From assembly GCA_030247885.1 (NCBI GenBank), contig JAPDRO010000001.1, forward strand, positions 558,001 to 622,000: a stretch of DNA of 64,000 nt, written 5' to 3'. The notes beneath the pieces were generated by a model. It did no database searches. It worked only from the letters and a program-made list of their open reading frames with translations, and was not told the DNA's origin. Made by a program: the position numbers and the translations under genes. Below, in pieces: positions 1 through 11,937 of this stretch (its first letter is position 1; every line of letters starts with the position of its first letter). Source of the DNA: Taxawa tesnikishii (nom. ined.) (taxonomy: Eukaryota > Ascomycota > Dothideomycetes > Dothideales).

Positions 1-1279
1 AACAGGTTGCTGACCTGCAACACCTTGTTGACAAGGGCTTCAGCTAGACCGGCGAACTGGTCGAATCGGTACTTGTCGCCACGTTCATGAGAAATCTTGA
101 CTAAATGATGCAAAGCATACTGTTCTTCTTCTGGAAGGCCTGACTGAAGAGCGAGCTGTGCACGAACGTAGATGTTGGGCCCAATGAACCCAGTTCCAGG
201 TAACATCAGCCCTCTTCCTTTCTTGGCGACTTGACTGATCCGGGCCTCCAGTAGCTGTTTCCTTTTCAATCGGTAGTGCTCTGGGTTATTGGCAGGCGTC
301 GTAACGGGTTTGAGCGACAGGGGATACTGCTGTCTTGGCTCATAGTTGGCCAAAGTTGTGTTCAGGGAGCCATTTGTAAAGTATGATCCGTTTACTGCGC
401 TGTTCATGCCCAAAGCACCGGGGCTGGGCGAAGTGACTTGGTTGTTGGCGTTTCGTGTTTGTCTCGTGGTGACCTCGGGTTGAAAGAGAACGCGCTGGGG
501 AGGTGCTTGACGAAGTCCTGTAACGAGAGAATGAGTCTTGTACCACATGTTTGTTGAATATGTTGTCACGGCTAGCTGCGGCCGGCAGCTTGTGTGGGGG
601 TCGAAGAACAGGTAGCAGCGCTTACCTCTGGTTGATCTTCCGTTTGCACTGTTCGGGTCGTCTACGTCCATTTTGTCTTGCTTTGGTGTCTGCTCCGGCT
701 CGGGACTCTCGGTAGACCGTCCGTTTGTAAGCCTCTTCGCTTCCCGACTCTCCGGCTTTTCGAAGTTTTCCAAGGTCCTGTTCATGACCCCACCGCCTTT
801 AGCTGTGATATCCTCCAGAATCTCTTTTGGCGGAGGGTCCTTCTTCCAGTGTGTTGAGATCTCATAAGCGCTGTCAATCATGAGCATGCGCGCTCGATAT
901 GACAGGGACCGGACCTACACAAGATTCTTGTAGTATGCGCTCTTGACCTGGAATGCTTGTGCTGCAAGCTGCGCACTCTTGCCCAAAAACTCTTCAGCGA
1001 ACTTCCTCCACATCAATGGCTTCTCTTTGGTGTCCGAACACAGGTCGTATCCACCTTCCTCGACAACGCGCTTGTACAGACGAAGGAGGTCCAGATGTCG
1101 CGGGCCAACCTTAGGCTGAGGGTCGAGCGTGGTACTATTCGCGCGGTGTCAGCATTCGCTCTGCATAGCGCTGCAAGGCACACTGACCCTCTCGTTTCGT
1201 GGTACTCGCTCAACTTGGCGATAAAGTCTTCATACTCAGAGGTCCGATCAATGGAGGGCTCTCGTCTTCCTGGAGCCAT
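1..1279 (-). CDS. rsc9: RSC complex subunit Rsc9, ARID domain (5' part, runs off left edge)
   Basis: Rsc9 is the DNA-binding ARID subunit of the RSC ATP-dependent nucleosome remodeller in the nucleus. Four exons are visible: 1188-1279, 919-1134, 626-870 and 1-517, with introns GTCAGT..TAG, GTAGGT..CAG and GTAAGC..CAG whose phases agree. The start is the Met of MAPGRREPSIDRTSEYEDF. The ARID core follows at about residues 15-110 (VVEEGGYDLCSDTKEKPLMW, then KSAYYKNLVAYE). Next comes a linker rich in Pro, Glu and Asn, then a segment that includes PLSLKPVTTPANNPEHYRLK and RGLMLPGTGFIGPNIYVRAQ, typical of fungal Rsc9. The C-terminal part lies outside the window. It is transcribed divergently from the Rec114-like gene. 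The family call is firm; the exon 2 donor could shift by two bases. Confidence 0.85.
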
Positions 1280-1814
1280 AGCTGCGGTCTTGCACCGCGT
1301 GTGCGCGCCAAGCCTGGGATTATCTCAAAGATTTCGGCGTGCTGTGCGGTATTCGGCGTGTTCGCATTAGTCGGTTTTGAGTGGAGAGGGTAAATGGGTT
1401 GCGACGCTGCAAGCTGGGTTGCGTTGCGCGTCAGTGTGTGGACGTGGACGTGGACGTGGACATGTGAAGATAGTCGTGTAGAACCGCGTTGGAACTTTAG
1501 GTCCTCCACGCTCGTCGCTCTCGTACGCCTATTCCCCTTTCGGATAGCCTCCGCACCGTCCCTGTCGCCTGTCACCGTCAGTCCAATTCGGCCATGTACT
1601 CGCTTTCGCTTGTCTTCGCATTGTCCGATGTTCGACTTTACTTCGCGTCGTCTGTCTGCCGCAAGGACAACAATAACTACAGCCAACCACTCTACTTCTA
1701 TGCTTCGCTCTCTTCAACAAGACGAAAGCACGCTTAGACGCCTTCAACGGACAAAGCGTTCATCGATGCAGTGACAAAGTCCTTATTGCATGTGGCGTTG
1801 TCGCAACCCGTCTT
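1280..1814. promoter_or_regulatory. divergent intergenic region, rsc9 / rec114-like
   Basis: This 535-base spacer must hold both promoters, because the two genes start on either side of it. A short hexamer run (GGACGT repeated about four times) lies at 1439-1461. I see no clear TATA box. Some reading frames stay open across it but show no recognisable protein. Confidence 0.4.
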
Positions 1815-3787
1815 ATGTCTCAACTCAGCGCTGAGGGCCCGCCTGCGGCCTTCGCCAATGTTCTGTTATGTGTGCCACTGCTGAAGTATTCTTCTGCCAC
1901 GGGAGTTCGGGAAAACGGGACCACTACTGCCATACCATGGACCCACATCACAGATCAAGATCTTTTCGTCTTACTCGAGCATGCGCAAACCCCCATGCTC
2001 AGTCAGCAGTCCCATACACGACTACGAATGAGAATTCTGCGAAGCGCTGTTGCCTTGGTTCGTACCGGTGCCGAAATGACTACTGGTCCTTGTTCCTTAT
2101 AAAGTGTTATACATTTCTTGCTTACTTTGCTTCAGGAGATCGTGGAGATTGAAGAGCTTCTTGAAGCGGCAGCAGCGTTGAAGCAGACAAACGAGAGGGC
2201 TGGCGTCGTGTTACAGATTGGTCAGCTTCCGATTTTCGCGCTCACCAAGGATACTGCTCTTGCGATTCGCTATCGGCTTCCGGACGCGCAGGTATGGCGG
2301 CGAATGTGCATCCAAAGAGTACAACTAATTCAAAGCTCTCACAGGACCGCCGGCTTCAGATTCGTTTCCAGAACGCACACGAATGCCACCGGGTGGTGCA
2401 GATTCTCGAGCATATGGGTATGACCTTCCAGGAAGTCGGCAAACCGCCACCGGTACATCAAGGACCATCATGCCCTCCCAGTGCGCTTGAGGCCTTACGA
2501 AGTCGGCCGCATACGGCTGTCCCGGCCAAACCGCATTCCCTTGTACCGTGCGCAGATGCACATATGAATCCTGCCTTGTCGCGAACAGCCGGCGGAACAA
2601 GTGAAGAAGTCAGCCCACATTTTCCGGCAAACCTAAGGTCGAACCACTTATACCGATGCAGCACGCTACCGCAGAGCCATCCGAATGTTACAGTTAATGT
2701 GTCCGAACCGCTACGGGATTCACGTATTCTGAGGCCTGCTACTGCAGTATCTATTCCCTCCCTCCATCTAGGGACTCAAATTGAGGGCGTCGGTGGCGCT
2801 CGTGGCGCCCCTATACCACTTCCGAGCTCTGACCCTTCGATGCCCCCTCCGCCTTCAAGATCCTCGGCGCTTGCGGAAGACAAACATCAGTCATCAGGCG
2901 GGCTAGCGACAGGCGATTCTTTCAGCGGATCCAGTAAGAACCGACCAGGGACAGCGCCGGTTCATACACTAGGGAGACTTGAAGATATTATGCCACCCAG
3001 GCGGGAGCTGCCCTTTGCCAGACCCTCAAGCATGCCTACGAGTACTGATAAAGGAACCTCGAGACCGTCTAGCTCAGCAAAGGACCTACCACCACTCAGG
3101 AAGCCAACGTTGGTCACAGATGTGATGTACCCAACGCCGCCTAGCCGCAACTCCGAGCGCCATGGAAGCGGTAGCAGCGGTCAACATGCACCGCAACTCC
3201 CTGCTGCTCCATCAGCAGGACCTCTAGTAACCCCAGCCGACTCCGGTACTGAAAGGAACAACAACAGATTTTACAACATACGCGTTACTTCTCCGTCTGG
3301 CCCTCTCCGATTGGAGCCACCATCTTCTAAACATTCACTCAGTGGTCTGTATCGCCCGTCCTCGTCTACTAGCCAAGAAAGTCGCAATGTCTCTGACGAA
3401 ATGCCGTATGTGGAAGAGGCTTTGCCAGTCGTCGCAGCGCCTGCACCCCAACCACCCCCGGTCGACAAGCGGCTTTCACGTGTCAGCAATCTCGCGAACC
3501 TAGAACGGGCGCACCATCCAGTCTCACCAAACCGAGCATTGCGTGTCAACAGTCTGATGGATGCGGATCATGAGGTTGTAGACGAAGAAGGTGCCTTTCT
3601 CTCGAAACCCGAATCGCAACATGAGATAAACGATACTGCCGCGCTTGCTCAATACGTCACACAGGCGCCCGAAGAGCGACAAGCTGCGTTGGACGACTTC
3701 ATCTGCGAAACCCTCGAAAGGGAAGATTTCATCACGTTATGCCGGGATATAGAAACCAACTGGCGTCGGATTGGGTTGGGGCTATGA
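1815..3787 (+). CDS. rec114: Rec114-like meiotic recombination protein
   Basis: Rec114 works with Mei4 and Mer2 to activate Spo11 for meiotic double-strand breaks. The model is join(1815-2057, 2136-2291, 2345-3787), giving 613 aa with consistent phases. The first about 150 residues fit the Rec114 PH-like fold: IPWTHITDQDLFVLLEHA, then ALAIRYRLPDAQ, which joins across the second intron to DRRLQIRFQNAHECHRVVQI. The middle is a long disordered region rich in Pro and Ser. The last about 50 residues form a predicted helix (ALDDFICETLEREDFITLCR) resembling the conserved C-terminal segment through which Rec114 binds Mei4. The first donor (GTTCGT) is weak but is the only one found that keeps phase 0. 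The call rests on this N-/C-terminal pattern and overall length; sequence conservation in this family is low. Confidence 0.6.
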
Positions 3788-4560
3788 TGGAATGGTTCTC
3801 TCGTCTGGATTTGCTCGCGATATACCCCTTGCTTGTCTTGCCATCCACTTGACTGTTGATGTTTGCTGGGTCACGGTCTTGTTGCTCGGGGGCCGATCAT
3901 GTAAAGCATACTGCTCAGGTCCTCCACAAAACATACGTTCACACGATACGAGTCTCAGCGTCCGCGTGCAATCGGTTGAGATCCTATAGCTGCTTGTGTT
4001 GGAAGAAAGGTGATAACTATATCGTTGTGTAGGGTCAGCCTCATACGTGAAAAGACGAAGGGATGAGGGATTTGTAGGGCTAAATTTAGGTGAAAGCTGA
4101 GGAGGCCAGTCCGCAAACGGGATTGCAGCAGCGCCAAGCACGAGCCGGTCCAGGAAGTCTCACTGTTTCACGAACGTGATCTTCTCACTGCCGTGCGCTT
4201 TCCTCCTGACACAGCTCGACACGTAGCAACACAAGCAACCCTTCCTCCTGATTTCTATCGTCGGACGCTGTTCTGGCGGTACTCGTCTGCTTCATACGAT
4301 ACCAAGCGCGTTCATCTATGGGCTACAACACCGTCACCGTCTCCACGCTTTCCGTTCGCTGCTTCAACAGCGAATTCGCTTTCTACCCAGCTGCTTCAGG
4401 CCTTTCTCGGACCGACTCAAGTTTCGCATCGTTGGTTTGGCCAGTCAGATCAGGTCCCCTCTGGCCAGTGCCAGTTGCGCGGGGTCCGTCTTGAAGGGCG
4501 GACGAAATTGAACCAGCCGGAACCATTGTGCCTTGAGAAACAACTGTTCTGATTTGACAA
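3788..4560. other. intergenic region before psk1
   Basis: This 773-base spacer contains no supported gene. It should hold the rec114-like 3' UTR and the psk1 promoter and leader. Short open frames here overlap each other on both strands and show no family features. Confidence 0.4.
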
Positions 4561-6255
4561 ATGGTCGCGAACATGCCTGCGGTGGATCTTGATCATGACG
4601 TTCCTGGCGAAACACAACGACCTTCAGGGCCTGCTCAGGCCATCGCTCTCTCAAACCCCACAAAGCAGGCGAGACTTGTTGACCAGCCGGTTGACCCGCT
4701 TCCTGTAAGACTCGACCATGATGCGATCAAGACCAAAGCCGCGAAGAGAAAGAAGAAGAAGCGAGGAATGGACCCAGGAGCACCGGCGACTCATATCATT
4801 AAGGGATTCCATACCCCAGTCACGTCAGGAGGAGAGGAGTCGGACGCTTCCGTAATTGGTACACCACTCATGACACCGCGCATGCGCAACCCCGCTTTGT
4901 GCAGCAACAGTCCTGGACTGAAGCCTTCTCCGTCCAGCAGCGGAATCAGCGCGCTGAAATTGCAATTGGACGCTCTTTCGCTGGATAACGTCGCTTTCCG
5001 GCCAAATCTTTCCCGTCAAACCACCAATGCCTCTGGATTTGAGAGCACAGCATCCATGTCGTCGGCTGCTAGCGACAGCGATAAGACTGAAATGGAGACC
5101 TACGAAGTGTCGCTCGAACACGACTTCGTCAGTCCGGATGCATGCGCTAAACAAACCCAGTACAGTGTCATTGAAGGAGGATTGCGCCTTGACTCAGTTG
5201 TGCGCAAGATGACGGCCTCCGATTTTGAACCACTAAGATGCCTTGGCAAGGGCTCTTTCGGAACGGTTCATCTCGTCAAGCAGTACGCGACGGGACGGCT
5301 CTTCGCCCAGAAGCAGTTTCGTAAGGCGTCTTTAACCGTGCACAAGCGGCTCATTGAGCAGACACGCACTGAACGCGCGATATTGGAAAGTGTGAACAGG
5401 CACCCGTTCGTGGTGAAGCTATACTATGCATTCCAAGACCACGAGAAGTTGTACCTCATCCTCGAGTACGCGCAGGGCGGCGAATTGTTCACTCACCTGG
5501 CCATGGAACGGATGTTCTCGGAAGAAGTCGCAGCATTCTACATGGCGGAGATGGTGCTCGCGCTTGAACATCTTCATCAAAACGTCCGTGTCATCTACCG
5601 CGACCTCAAGCCGGAGAATTGCCTGCTGGATAGTGAAGGACATCTTTTGCTCACTGACTTCGGTCTGTCCAAGGTAGCTCTGGAGGACGAGGACAAGTGC
5701 AACTCCTTCATGGGAACGATAGAGTATATGGCGCCTGAAGTCGTCCAGGGCATAGCATACGGCATGGCAGTTGACTGGTGGTCACTCGGTGCTATCGGCT
5801 TCGACCTCCTTACCGGTTCACCTCCGTTTCAAGGCAACAACAAGGCCAAGATTCAGCAAAACATTCTGAAGCAAAAGTTACAGCTGCCGTACTTCCTTGG
5901 ACCGGACGCCAAAGACTTTCTCACCCGTCTGCTGCGCAAGGAACCGAACAAACGTCTGGGAGCCAACATGCCGAAGGACATGCAGGCGATCAAGAAACAC
6001 AGGTTTTTCAGGAAGATTGACTGGAAGAAGTTGGAGAAGAGGGAGCTGGAACCACCGATCAAGCCGCTCATTACGGATCCGGAGCTGGCGGAGAACTTTG
6101 CCAAGGAGTTCACTGATCTGGCGCTTAGTCCGGTTGTAGAGAGGAAGATGGATTTCGACAAGATGAGTTTCCCAGGCGGAGAGGCGGATCCCTTTGGTGG
6201 GTTCAGTTTCGTGGCGAGCTCCAGCCTGTTGGGGCATGATAATTGGGTGCTGTAG
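4561..6255 (+). CDS. psk1: AGC-family protein kinase, S6-kinase-like Psk1
   Basis: A single exon codes for 564 aa. The N-terminal about 215 residues are disordered and contain a basic KRKKKKR stretch. The kinase domain starts near residue 222. Its glycine loop LGKGSFGTVHLV is at about 228, the catalytic loop YRDLKPEN at about 346, then DFGLSK and GTIEYMAPE with the activation-loop Thr. The AGC tail ends in a hydrophobic motif of the F-x-x-F-S-F type (FGGFSF), the site TORC1 phosphorylates in fission yeast Psk1. By family knowledge it phosphorylates ribosomal protein S6 in response to nutrients. The chosen start is the first in-frame Met of the open frame. No introns and no breaks are seen. 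Other AGC kinases such as Sck or Ypk are less likely because they carry C2 or different N-terminal regions. Confidence 0.88.
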   Translation: MVANMPAVDLDHDVPGETQRPSGPAQAIALSNPTKQARLVDQPVDPLPVRLDHDAIKTKAAKRKKKKRGMDPGAPATHIIKGFHTPVTSGGEESDASVIGTPLMTPRMRNPALCSNSPGLKPSPSSSGISALKLQLDALSLDNVAFRPNLSRQTTNASGFESTASMSSAASDSDKTEMETYEVSLEHDFVSPDACAKQTQYSVIEGGLRLDSVVRKMTASDFEPLRCLGKGSFGTVHLVKQYATGRLFAQKQFRKASLTVHKRLIEQTRTERAILESVNRHPFVVKLYYAFQDHEKLYLILEYAQGGELFTHLAMERMFSEEVAAFYMAEMVLALEHLHQNVRVIYRDLKPENCLLDSEGHLLLTDFGLSKVALEDEDKCNSFMGTIEYMAPEVVQGIAYGMAVDWWSLGAIGFDLLTGSPPFQGNNKAKIQQNILKQKLQLPYFLGPDAKDFLTRLLRKEPNKRLGANMPKDMQAIKKHRFFRKIDWKKLEKRELEPPIKPLITDPELAENFAKEFTDLALSPVVERKMDFDKMSFPGGEADPFGGFSFVASSSLLGHDNWVL

Positions 6256-7066
6256 AAGCGTTTCAACGAATGGCGAGCGGCGTTTGACATTGTATCGAGG
6301 GGCATATATATATATATATGGCGATGGCGGCGTTGCACACTGATCAGGGTTCTTCTTCGGAGTTACGTTGTTAGAAGCAGCATACTGCAAGACGATATAG
6401 CAATCTCGGTTGCATGTGCAGAGCCATACACGTACTACTATGCATCTCAGCAAAACAGATGCGTGAGCTGCAACCTCACCCGTAACTGTTCCTCTCATCC
6501 AACCAAGTGCACCCTGAACGCAGACGATGCTGCATAACCCCGCAAACACTGCTTGACGGCATGGCCTCCTGTCGCACATGCGGTCGGCGCTAAGCTTTCT
6601 CCTCCCTCTGATCTTCATTCCCCTTTCCGTCATCCGACCTCCTGTTCCTGGCTGCGTGATCCTTGAACCATGTCACACTTCCGCAAGTGTGGACGCCTGA
6701 CCTGGATTTCCCGTTGCTGATCGCGGTTGTGCAGCGTCGATCACTGTTTACTGGGAGCGAAAGTCAATAGTCCATGCATGGACGCATGCTTCCGAGGATG
6801 CGCTGCTGCGACGCTGCACTCCTCGAGTGGCAGGGTGGCATGCACCTCGAATCGTGCTAGCGGCTTCAGCGTCATGGGATGGGGAGGTGCTCATGGTACT
6901 GCTATGTAAGGTTGCTGTTTCCTCGTCTTCTTCGCTTTGCTGGGCTACTTTTTCTCTTGCTCCGTTCCTCCGATCTTTGTTGCGGTGCACGAGTTTGACC
7001 AGTACAGTACCTCTTTGCCATTCTGTGCGAGATATACACGAGCGTCCTGGTATCTCTTGTGCAGCC
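6256..7066. other. intergenic region with TA microsatellite
   Basis: The 811-base spacer holds a short alternating TA run at 6304-6319, just after the psk1 stop and probably in its 3' UTR. A long minus-strand open frame overlaps the psk1 end here but lacks any family signature, so I left it out. The rest should include the promoter of the mannosidase gene. Confidence 0.4.
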
Positions 7067-9009
7067 ATGCGGTCACATGTCTCAAGCACCCTGCTTCTGG
7101 CAGCTTCCGCCATTGCAGCACCCACCACGGATTGGAAGCCAAGCAAGGGTCACGGATATGGCAACAGTTCCTCTGGTGAGAGCTATGGAGAGGCTCAGTA
7201 TCGTGCCAATGCTGTCAAGGAAGCCTTTGAGTTTGCGTGGGATGGATACTATAAATATGCATTCCCCAATGATGAGCTCCTCCCTGTAAACAACTCCTTC
7301 AGCAACTCGAGGTACGTCACGAGCCCCCGACTCGGGCTGCAGCATGCTGACATCTTCATAGGAATGGTTGGGGTGCTAGCGCTGTTGATGCCTTTAGTAC
7401 GGCTCTGGTCATGGAGATCCCGAATATCGTTACTGAGATCCTGGATTAGTACGTTCCATCTAAATCTTACTATAATCATGTTCTACTGACACTATACTCC
7501 CAGCATCCCTACCATAGATTTTTCGGTCAGCTACGAGAACGAACAGGTCTCACTCTTCGAGACCACCATCCGTTATGTGGGAGGCATGTTGGCTGGATAT
7601 GATCTTCTGAAAGGGCCTCTGTCACACCTGGCATCAAACGTGGGTAATTGCGTTCCGTTGCCCAGTGTACCCGGTCAAAGAATGATCTTGTCGTGTACAG
7701 CAGGACGATAATTGTCGGTACTAGGCTAACGTACGCTGATGTGACGCAGTCCAGCAATGTCGATGCCCTCCTCCGCCAGGCCGAGACGCTGGCTAACCTG
7801 CTGAGCTTTGCCTTCGAAACACCTACGGGCATCCCACATAACAACCTCTACTTCAACAACCGTAGCAATGATGGAGCAACAGATAACGGGCTGGCCACTA
7901 TCGGCAGTCTTGTGCTGGAGTGGACCCGTCTCTCCGATTTGACGGGCAATCAGACCTATGCTGAACTGACACAAAAAGGCGAATCGTATCTCCTGAATCC
8001 CAAGCCTGCGTCCAGCGAGCCGTTTCCAGGTTTGGTTGGCACGAATGTCAACATCACCACCGGGCTGTTCGAAGATGCTCTAGGTGGATGGAGCGGTGGT
8101 GATGATTCCTTCTACGAGTACCTACTGAAGATGTACGTGTACGATTCATCCCGGTTCAGCGAATACAGAGACAGGTGAGTCGCACGTGTTGCTGTGAGCT
8201 GTGTGCTACGGAACACTGACACACAGCGGACAGATGGGTAGCAGCAGCCGACTCTTCGATGAAATATCTTGCCTCTCATCCCTCCTCACGACCAGATCTG
8301 ACCTTCCTGGCTGAATTTAACGGCACAAACCTGATCTTCGAGTCCGGCCATCTGACCTGCTTCGATGGCGGTAACTTTATTCTAGGTACTGAGCGGTTCC
8401 ACCACATATACGGTCTATCTGACTCTATTTCAGGTGGTTCTGTCCTGAATGAGCCCGCCTATACAAGTTTCGGTCTTGCTCTAGTCAATGGATGCCACGA
8501 CACATACGCCAGTACACTTACCGGCATAGGGCCCGAGTCGTTTTCCTGGAACACGACCAACTTGCCCGCCAACCAGTCGGACTTCTACGAGCGAGCCGGC
8601 TTCTTCATCACCAACAGCGGCTACCTCCTCCGGCCCGAAGTCATAGAGAGCTTCTACTACGCCTACCGCATCACGGGTAACAGGCAGTATCAGGACTGGG
8701 CATGGAATGCGTTTGTGGCCATCAACGCCACTACGAGGGTCGGAAGCGGTTTCAGCGAAATCAGCGACGTGAACGCTCCTGGTGGTGGGAACAAGACCAA
8801 CTTCCAGGACAGTTTCCTCTTCGCGGAGGTCATGAAGTATTCTTATCTTATTCATGCAGAGGTACGCAGAGTCTTCTTTGTTCTTCTTGCGTGCGAAGCG
8901 GGATCCTGACCGTGTTTAGGATGCGCCATGGCAGACAAGCAGGGATGGAAACAACACCTTCGTGTTCAACACAGAGGCACACCCGCTCAAGGTTGCTGGC
9001 CCATCGTAG
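7067..9009 (+). CDS. secreted GH47 alpha-1,2-mannosidase
   Basis: Class I mannosidases trim alpha-1,2-linked mannose from N-glycans of the Man9 type. The model has seven exons: 7067-7311, 7362-7448, 7504-7639, 7750-8174, 8234-8385, 8434-8861 and 8920-9009, giving 520 aa with all phases agreeing. It opens with a signal peptide ([17 protein letters not shown]). Family motifs follow: [20 protein letters not shown] near the start, [19 protein letters not shown] at about 325-343 and [16 protein letters not shown]. Near the C-terminus is TEAHPL, whose Thr binds the catalytic calcium. Several N-x-S/T sites fit secretion. The length matches fungal secreted enzymes such as MsdS/Mns1B. No membrane anchor is seen after the signal peptide, so an extracellular or Golgi-lumen enzyme is likely. 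Confidence 0.92.
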
Positions 9010-9924
9010 ACGGGGGCTCGGAGGCCATTCAGTTCTTGCGTGCGCATTTCTTGTATACGTAGAGGCCCTTGTTAACCGAGTCTTTCCTCGTGGCGTTTTT
9101 ACATCTTCACTTTGCTTCCCCTTGCTGTTCGAGTAATGAGACGGCGTATGAAGGTCAAACGTGTAATTGATGTCGTAGAAATGGACCACTGTGGCACAGA
9201 AGCCCGGCCAGGAAAGACGAAAAAGAAAGAAAGAAAAAAAGGGAAAAAAAGGGCAAACATGGTCCGGTCATGATCTTCAGGGAGATGCGGAGGCAAGCCT
9301 GCGGCGATCATGCGAGCTTATCAGGACGGGCACAATCTATTCCGTGTACCTGCAGACAAGCCAGTTGCTCTCCGTAGAAGAGATCCTCATCGTTGCTGAG
9401 CTGTTCTGATGCGCCTTCCTTGACCTTTTCCACGCCGATGCCCACACTCTGGTCTGCACCCTACTACTCTGCACGCTATTCTGCAGTATTACCTCCCATG
9501 GTGGACCCTGTCGCTTGCCGGCTCGGCGTAGGTCATCGTCACGCTGGTGAGCGCGGGAGAACCAATCCTAACGGCAAGCGGGACTTCTTGGGATCCATCA
9601 TCGTGAGCGCAAAAATGACCCAGAGGGGACGACTTTTCATGCTTAGCGAATTCTGATGACAGTTGCAATGCCTCCAACGCGAGCGGCGACCGTCGTGCCT
9701 TCGTTTCTTGGCTGTTCCTTCCTTCCTGCTGAATGATGCCGCCACCTCGTCCGCTCAACTCTGCCTGTCTCAAGCTCACTCGGCGACGACTATATAACTT
9801 TCATCCTCGTACTTGTGTGGCGCTCAATTGGCACACTATTCTCTCTTTTCAACCATCTCCTTCTGCACTGCACCGCTCGACACTTTCTCGCTCATACACC
9901 ACATTCAGACCAATAACTGACGAG
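9010..9924. other. intergenic region, purine tract
   Basis: The 915-base spacer holds a purine-rich tract of A and G runs at about 9215-9258 and otherwise no supported gene. It contains the mannosidase 3' UTR and the promoter of the amidotransferase gene. Confidence 0.4.
9791..9797 (+). promoter_or_regulatory. candidate TATA box
   Basis: TATATAA lies about 130 bases before the amidotransferase ATG and is followed by a C/T-rich stretch. This is a plausible distance for a fungal core promoter, but no transcript start can be read from sequence. Confidence 0.35.
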
Positions 9925-10828
9925 ATGCCACACAAGCTTTCCGGATCAGACCTGGGGAACAAGGTGCGGATGCTGGTCCTGGAAACCGATGAGAACCACC
10001 CAGACACGCAAGAGGAGCATGGCAGTTTTGGGGATGTTTTCGACAAACTCTTCAAGCAAGCTGGGGACAACCACGACCCGCCGCTCGGCATCGAGACAGC
10101 GATGCACTTTGTCGTTGAGCCGAAGGGCGGCTCTGTTCCCACCATGAAAGACCTCGAGGACGTGCACGCCATCCTGATCACGGGAAGCATGTTTGATGCG
10201 CACGGCAACGACGAGTGGATCCTCAAGCTGCTGGACCTGCTCAAAGGTAACTTTCTTCTGCATGCATTGGAAAACCCGATCGACCTAGTTGACAGGATCA
10301 TCAGACATCTGGAAGAACAGACCGGACGTCCGACTCAGCGGTGTGTGCTTTGGGCATCAAATCCTATGCCGTATGCTCGGCTCTCAGCTCGACTCCACGC
10401 CAGGCAAAGAATGGGAGCTCGCACACACGGAGATCAAACTCACACCTGTGGGCAAGAAGCTCTTCCGTTCCTCCAGCGACAAGCTTCACCTGCACCAGAT
10501 GCACCAGGATCACGTTGTTAATGCGCCAGCCCCAGGTTCCAACGATCTGCTACCGGAGGATGTCAAAGTCGAGGTCTGGGGAAGTTCGAAAACGACAGAG
10601 GTCCAGGGAATCTACATCAAGGATCGGCTCTTCACCACCCAAGGGCACCTGGGCTTTGACGAGAACATGGTGAAGCGTCAGATTGAGATGCGGCAGGAGA
10701 GCGGTAGCATTGAGACGGAGGAGACTGCGAATGCGGGCAAGGAGACGGCGCACATGGAGCATGATGGCGAGCTCGTCGCGAGGGCCATCTTGAGGTTGTT
10801 CCACGGTGAGGACAGGGATATCGAGTAG
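9925..10828 (+). CDS. class I glutamine amidotransferase-like protein
   Basis: Exons 9925-10246 and 10296-10828 (intron GTAACT..ACAG, 49 bases) give 284 aa. It belongs to the stand-alone GMP-synthase-like GATase1 group found in yeasts and moulds. The nucleophile elbow GVCFGHQILCRMLG (Cys at about 124) is intact, and the expected His lies in TTQGHLGF (about 224). In most class I enzymes this His is followed by Pro-Glu, where the Glu completes the triad; here the residues are Leu-Gly, and the nearest acids come two positions later (DE). It may therefore use another acid or have lost glutaminase activity. The substrate is unknown. An upstream in-frame Met is possible, but the one before PHKLSGSDLGNKVRML matches the usual family start. 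Confidence 0.8.
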
Positions 10829-11203
10829 AACTGTTAGATGTATGACGCCAGGGGAACGATAACGAATAATGTCTATACAGCCAACAAAGATGCTACTTGC
10901 AGCAACAGCGGGAAGGGGAGATCTGGACAGGACACTTGCCAGGCTTTCCAAATAGACAGAGACAACGAAACTCATGTCTACGACCGCTCATACAAAGTCA
11001 AAGGGAGGTAATTCAATGTACAACATCTCGTCTGTATGTGTGGCCTGGACAGAAAGAGAAAACATCGGTCGTAGCAGGAAAACGTTCATTTTCTCATCCG
11101 TTCATTGCGATCCTCGCATCATTATAAGCATCATCCCGTTTTCGGCCTTCGTCCCTCTTTCCATTGACTTTCTCGACCAAGAGTCACGGAATGCCAGGTC
11201 TCC
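10829..11203. other. convergent intergenic region
   Basis: This 375-base spacer separates the 3' ends of two convergent genes and should be mostly 3' UTR. I see no gene, repeat or clear terminator in it. Confidence 0.4.
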
Positions 11204-11937
11204 TTAGCCCGAAATTCCACCCTCGACATCAGGGTGCCCCTCCTGTGTCCCCTCCTGTGTCCCCTCCTTCCCTCCCGCGGCAGAAGACGAAGGTACGGCA
11301 CTCTGCGCCGTATCCTTCAGTCCCGTCGCCGCTCCGGTGACGGTGTTTCCCAGTCCGCCGACCAGCGCGTAGCCCTGCACCACGTTCCCAGTCAGCCATC
11401 GTGTCCACCGATATTCAGGGCCTCCAGCAACAACAACGAAAACTCCTCCCTTCGCAAAAAGGGGGGGGGGCCCGCAAGCCCTCAAGATCCCACAAACGGG
11501 GGATTCAATGGAAAACCCTCTACAAACCCAAACCGTAACGTAAGGCAAAGGAAACTCACAGTGTTGCCCAGTGTGTCACCCACGCCCTTCAACGCTCCGC
11601 CGACCGTACTCGCCGTGCCCATGGCGACGTTCTGTGCGCCCTCGGCGAATCCTCCTGCGCCCTGTGCGGCCTGGTTCTTGGCCGCCAACAGCGCGCTGTC
11701 GAACTGCTCCTTGTCGATGCCCGTCAGCTGCGCTAGCTCTTGCGCCTTGTCCGTCGCATTACGGATCTGCTCCTGGGCCTCGGGTGGCAGGTTGTTGATC
11801 TTCTCTTGAGCCTGTTCGGAGAGCTGGCCGGCGACCTGTTGGGCCTGTTGCGTGGCTTGCTGCTGCGCTTCCTCCTTGTTCTTGGCCCCGGGCATAACGT
11901 CCAGATCGACCAGCTTGTTCTCGAGAACTTTGACCAT
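11204..11937 (-). CDS. hydrophilic LEA-like Ala/Gln-rich protein
   Basis: Exons 11560-11937 and 11204-11374 (intron GTGAGT..GCAG, 184 bases) give 182 aa. After MVKVLENKLVDLDVMPG come about 75 residues rich in Gln, Ala and Glu (EEAQQQATQQAQQVAGQL and similar) that form amphipathic helix repeats, then a Gly/Ala-rich part with the echoing segments GGALKGVGDTLGNT and GGLGNTVTGAATGLKDT. The tail carries a small repeat, EGTQEGTQEG. Such sequence is typical of fungal LEA-like stress proteins that stay soluble and protect membranes or proteins during drying; that role is inference from composition. The intron is unusually long for this window and holds a ten-base G run (plus strand 11461-11470). No catalytic motif or membrane segment is visible. 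Confidence 0.6.

Noticed and set aside
5878-6633. A 251-codon minus-strand open frame over the psk1 end
   Set aside because: It is antisense to the conserved kinase C-terminus and shows no family motif.
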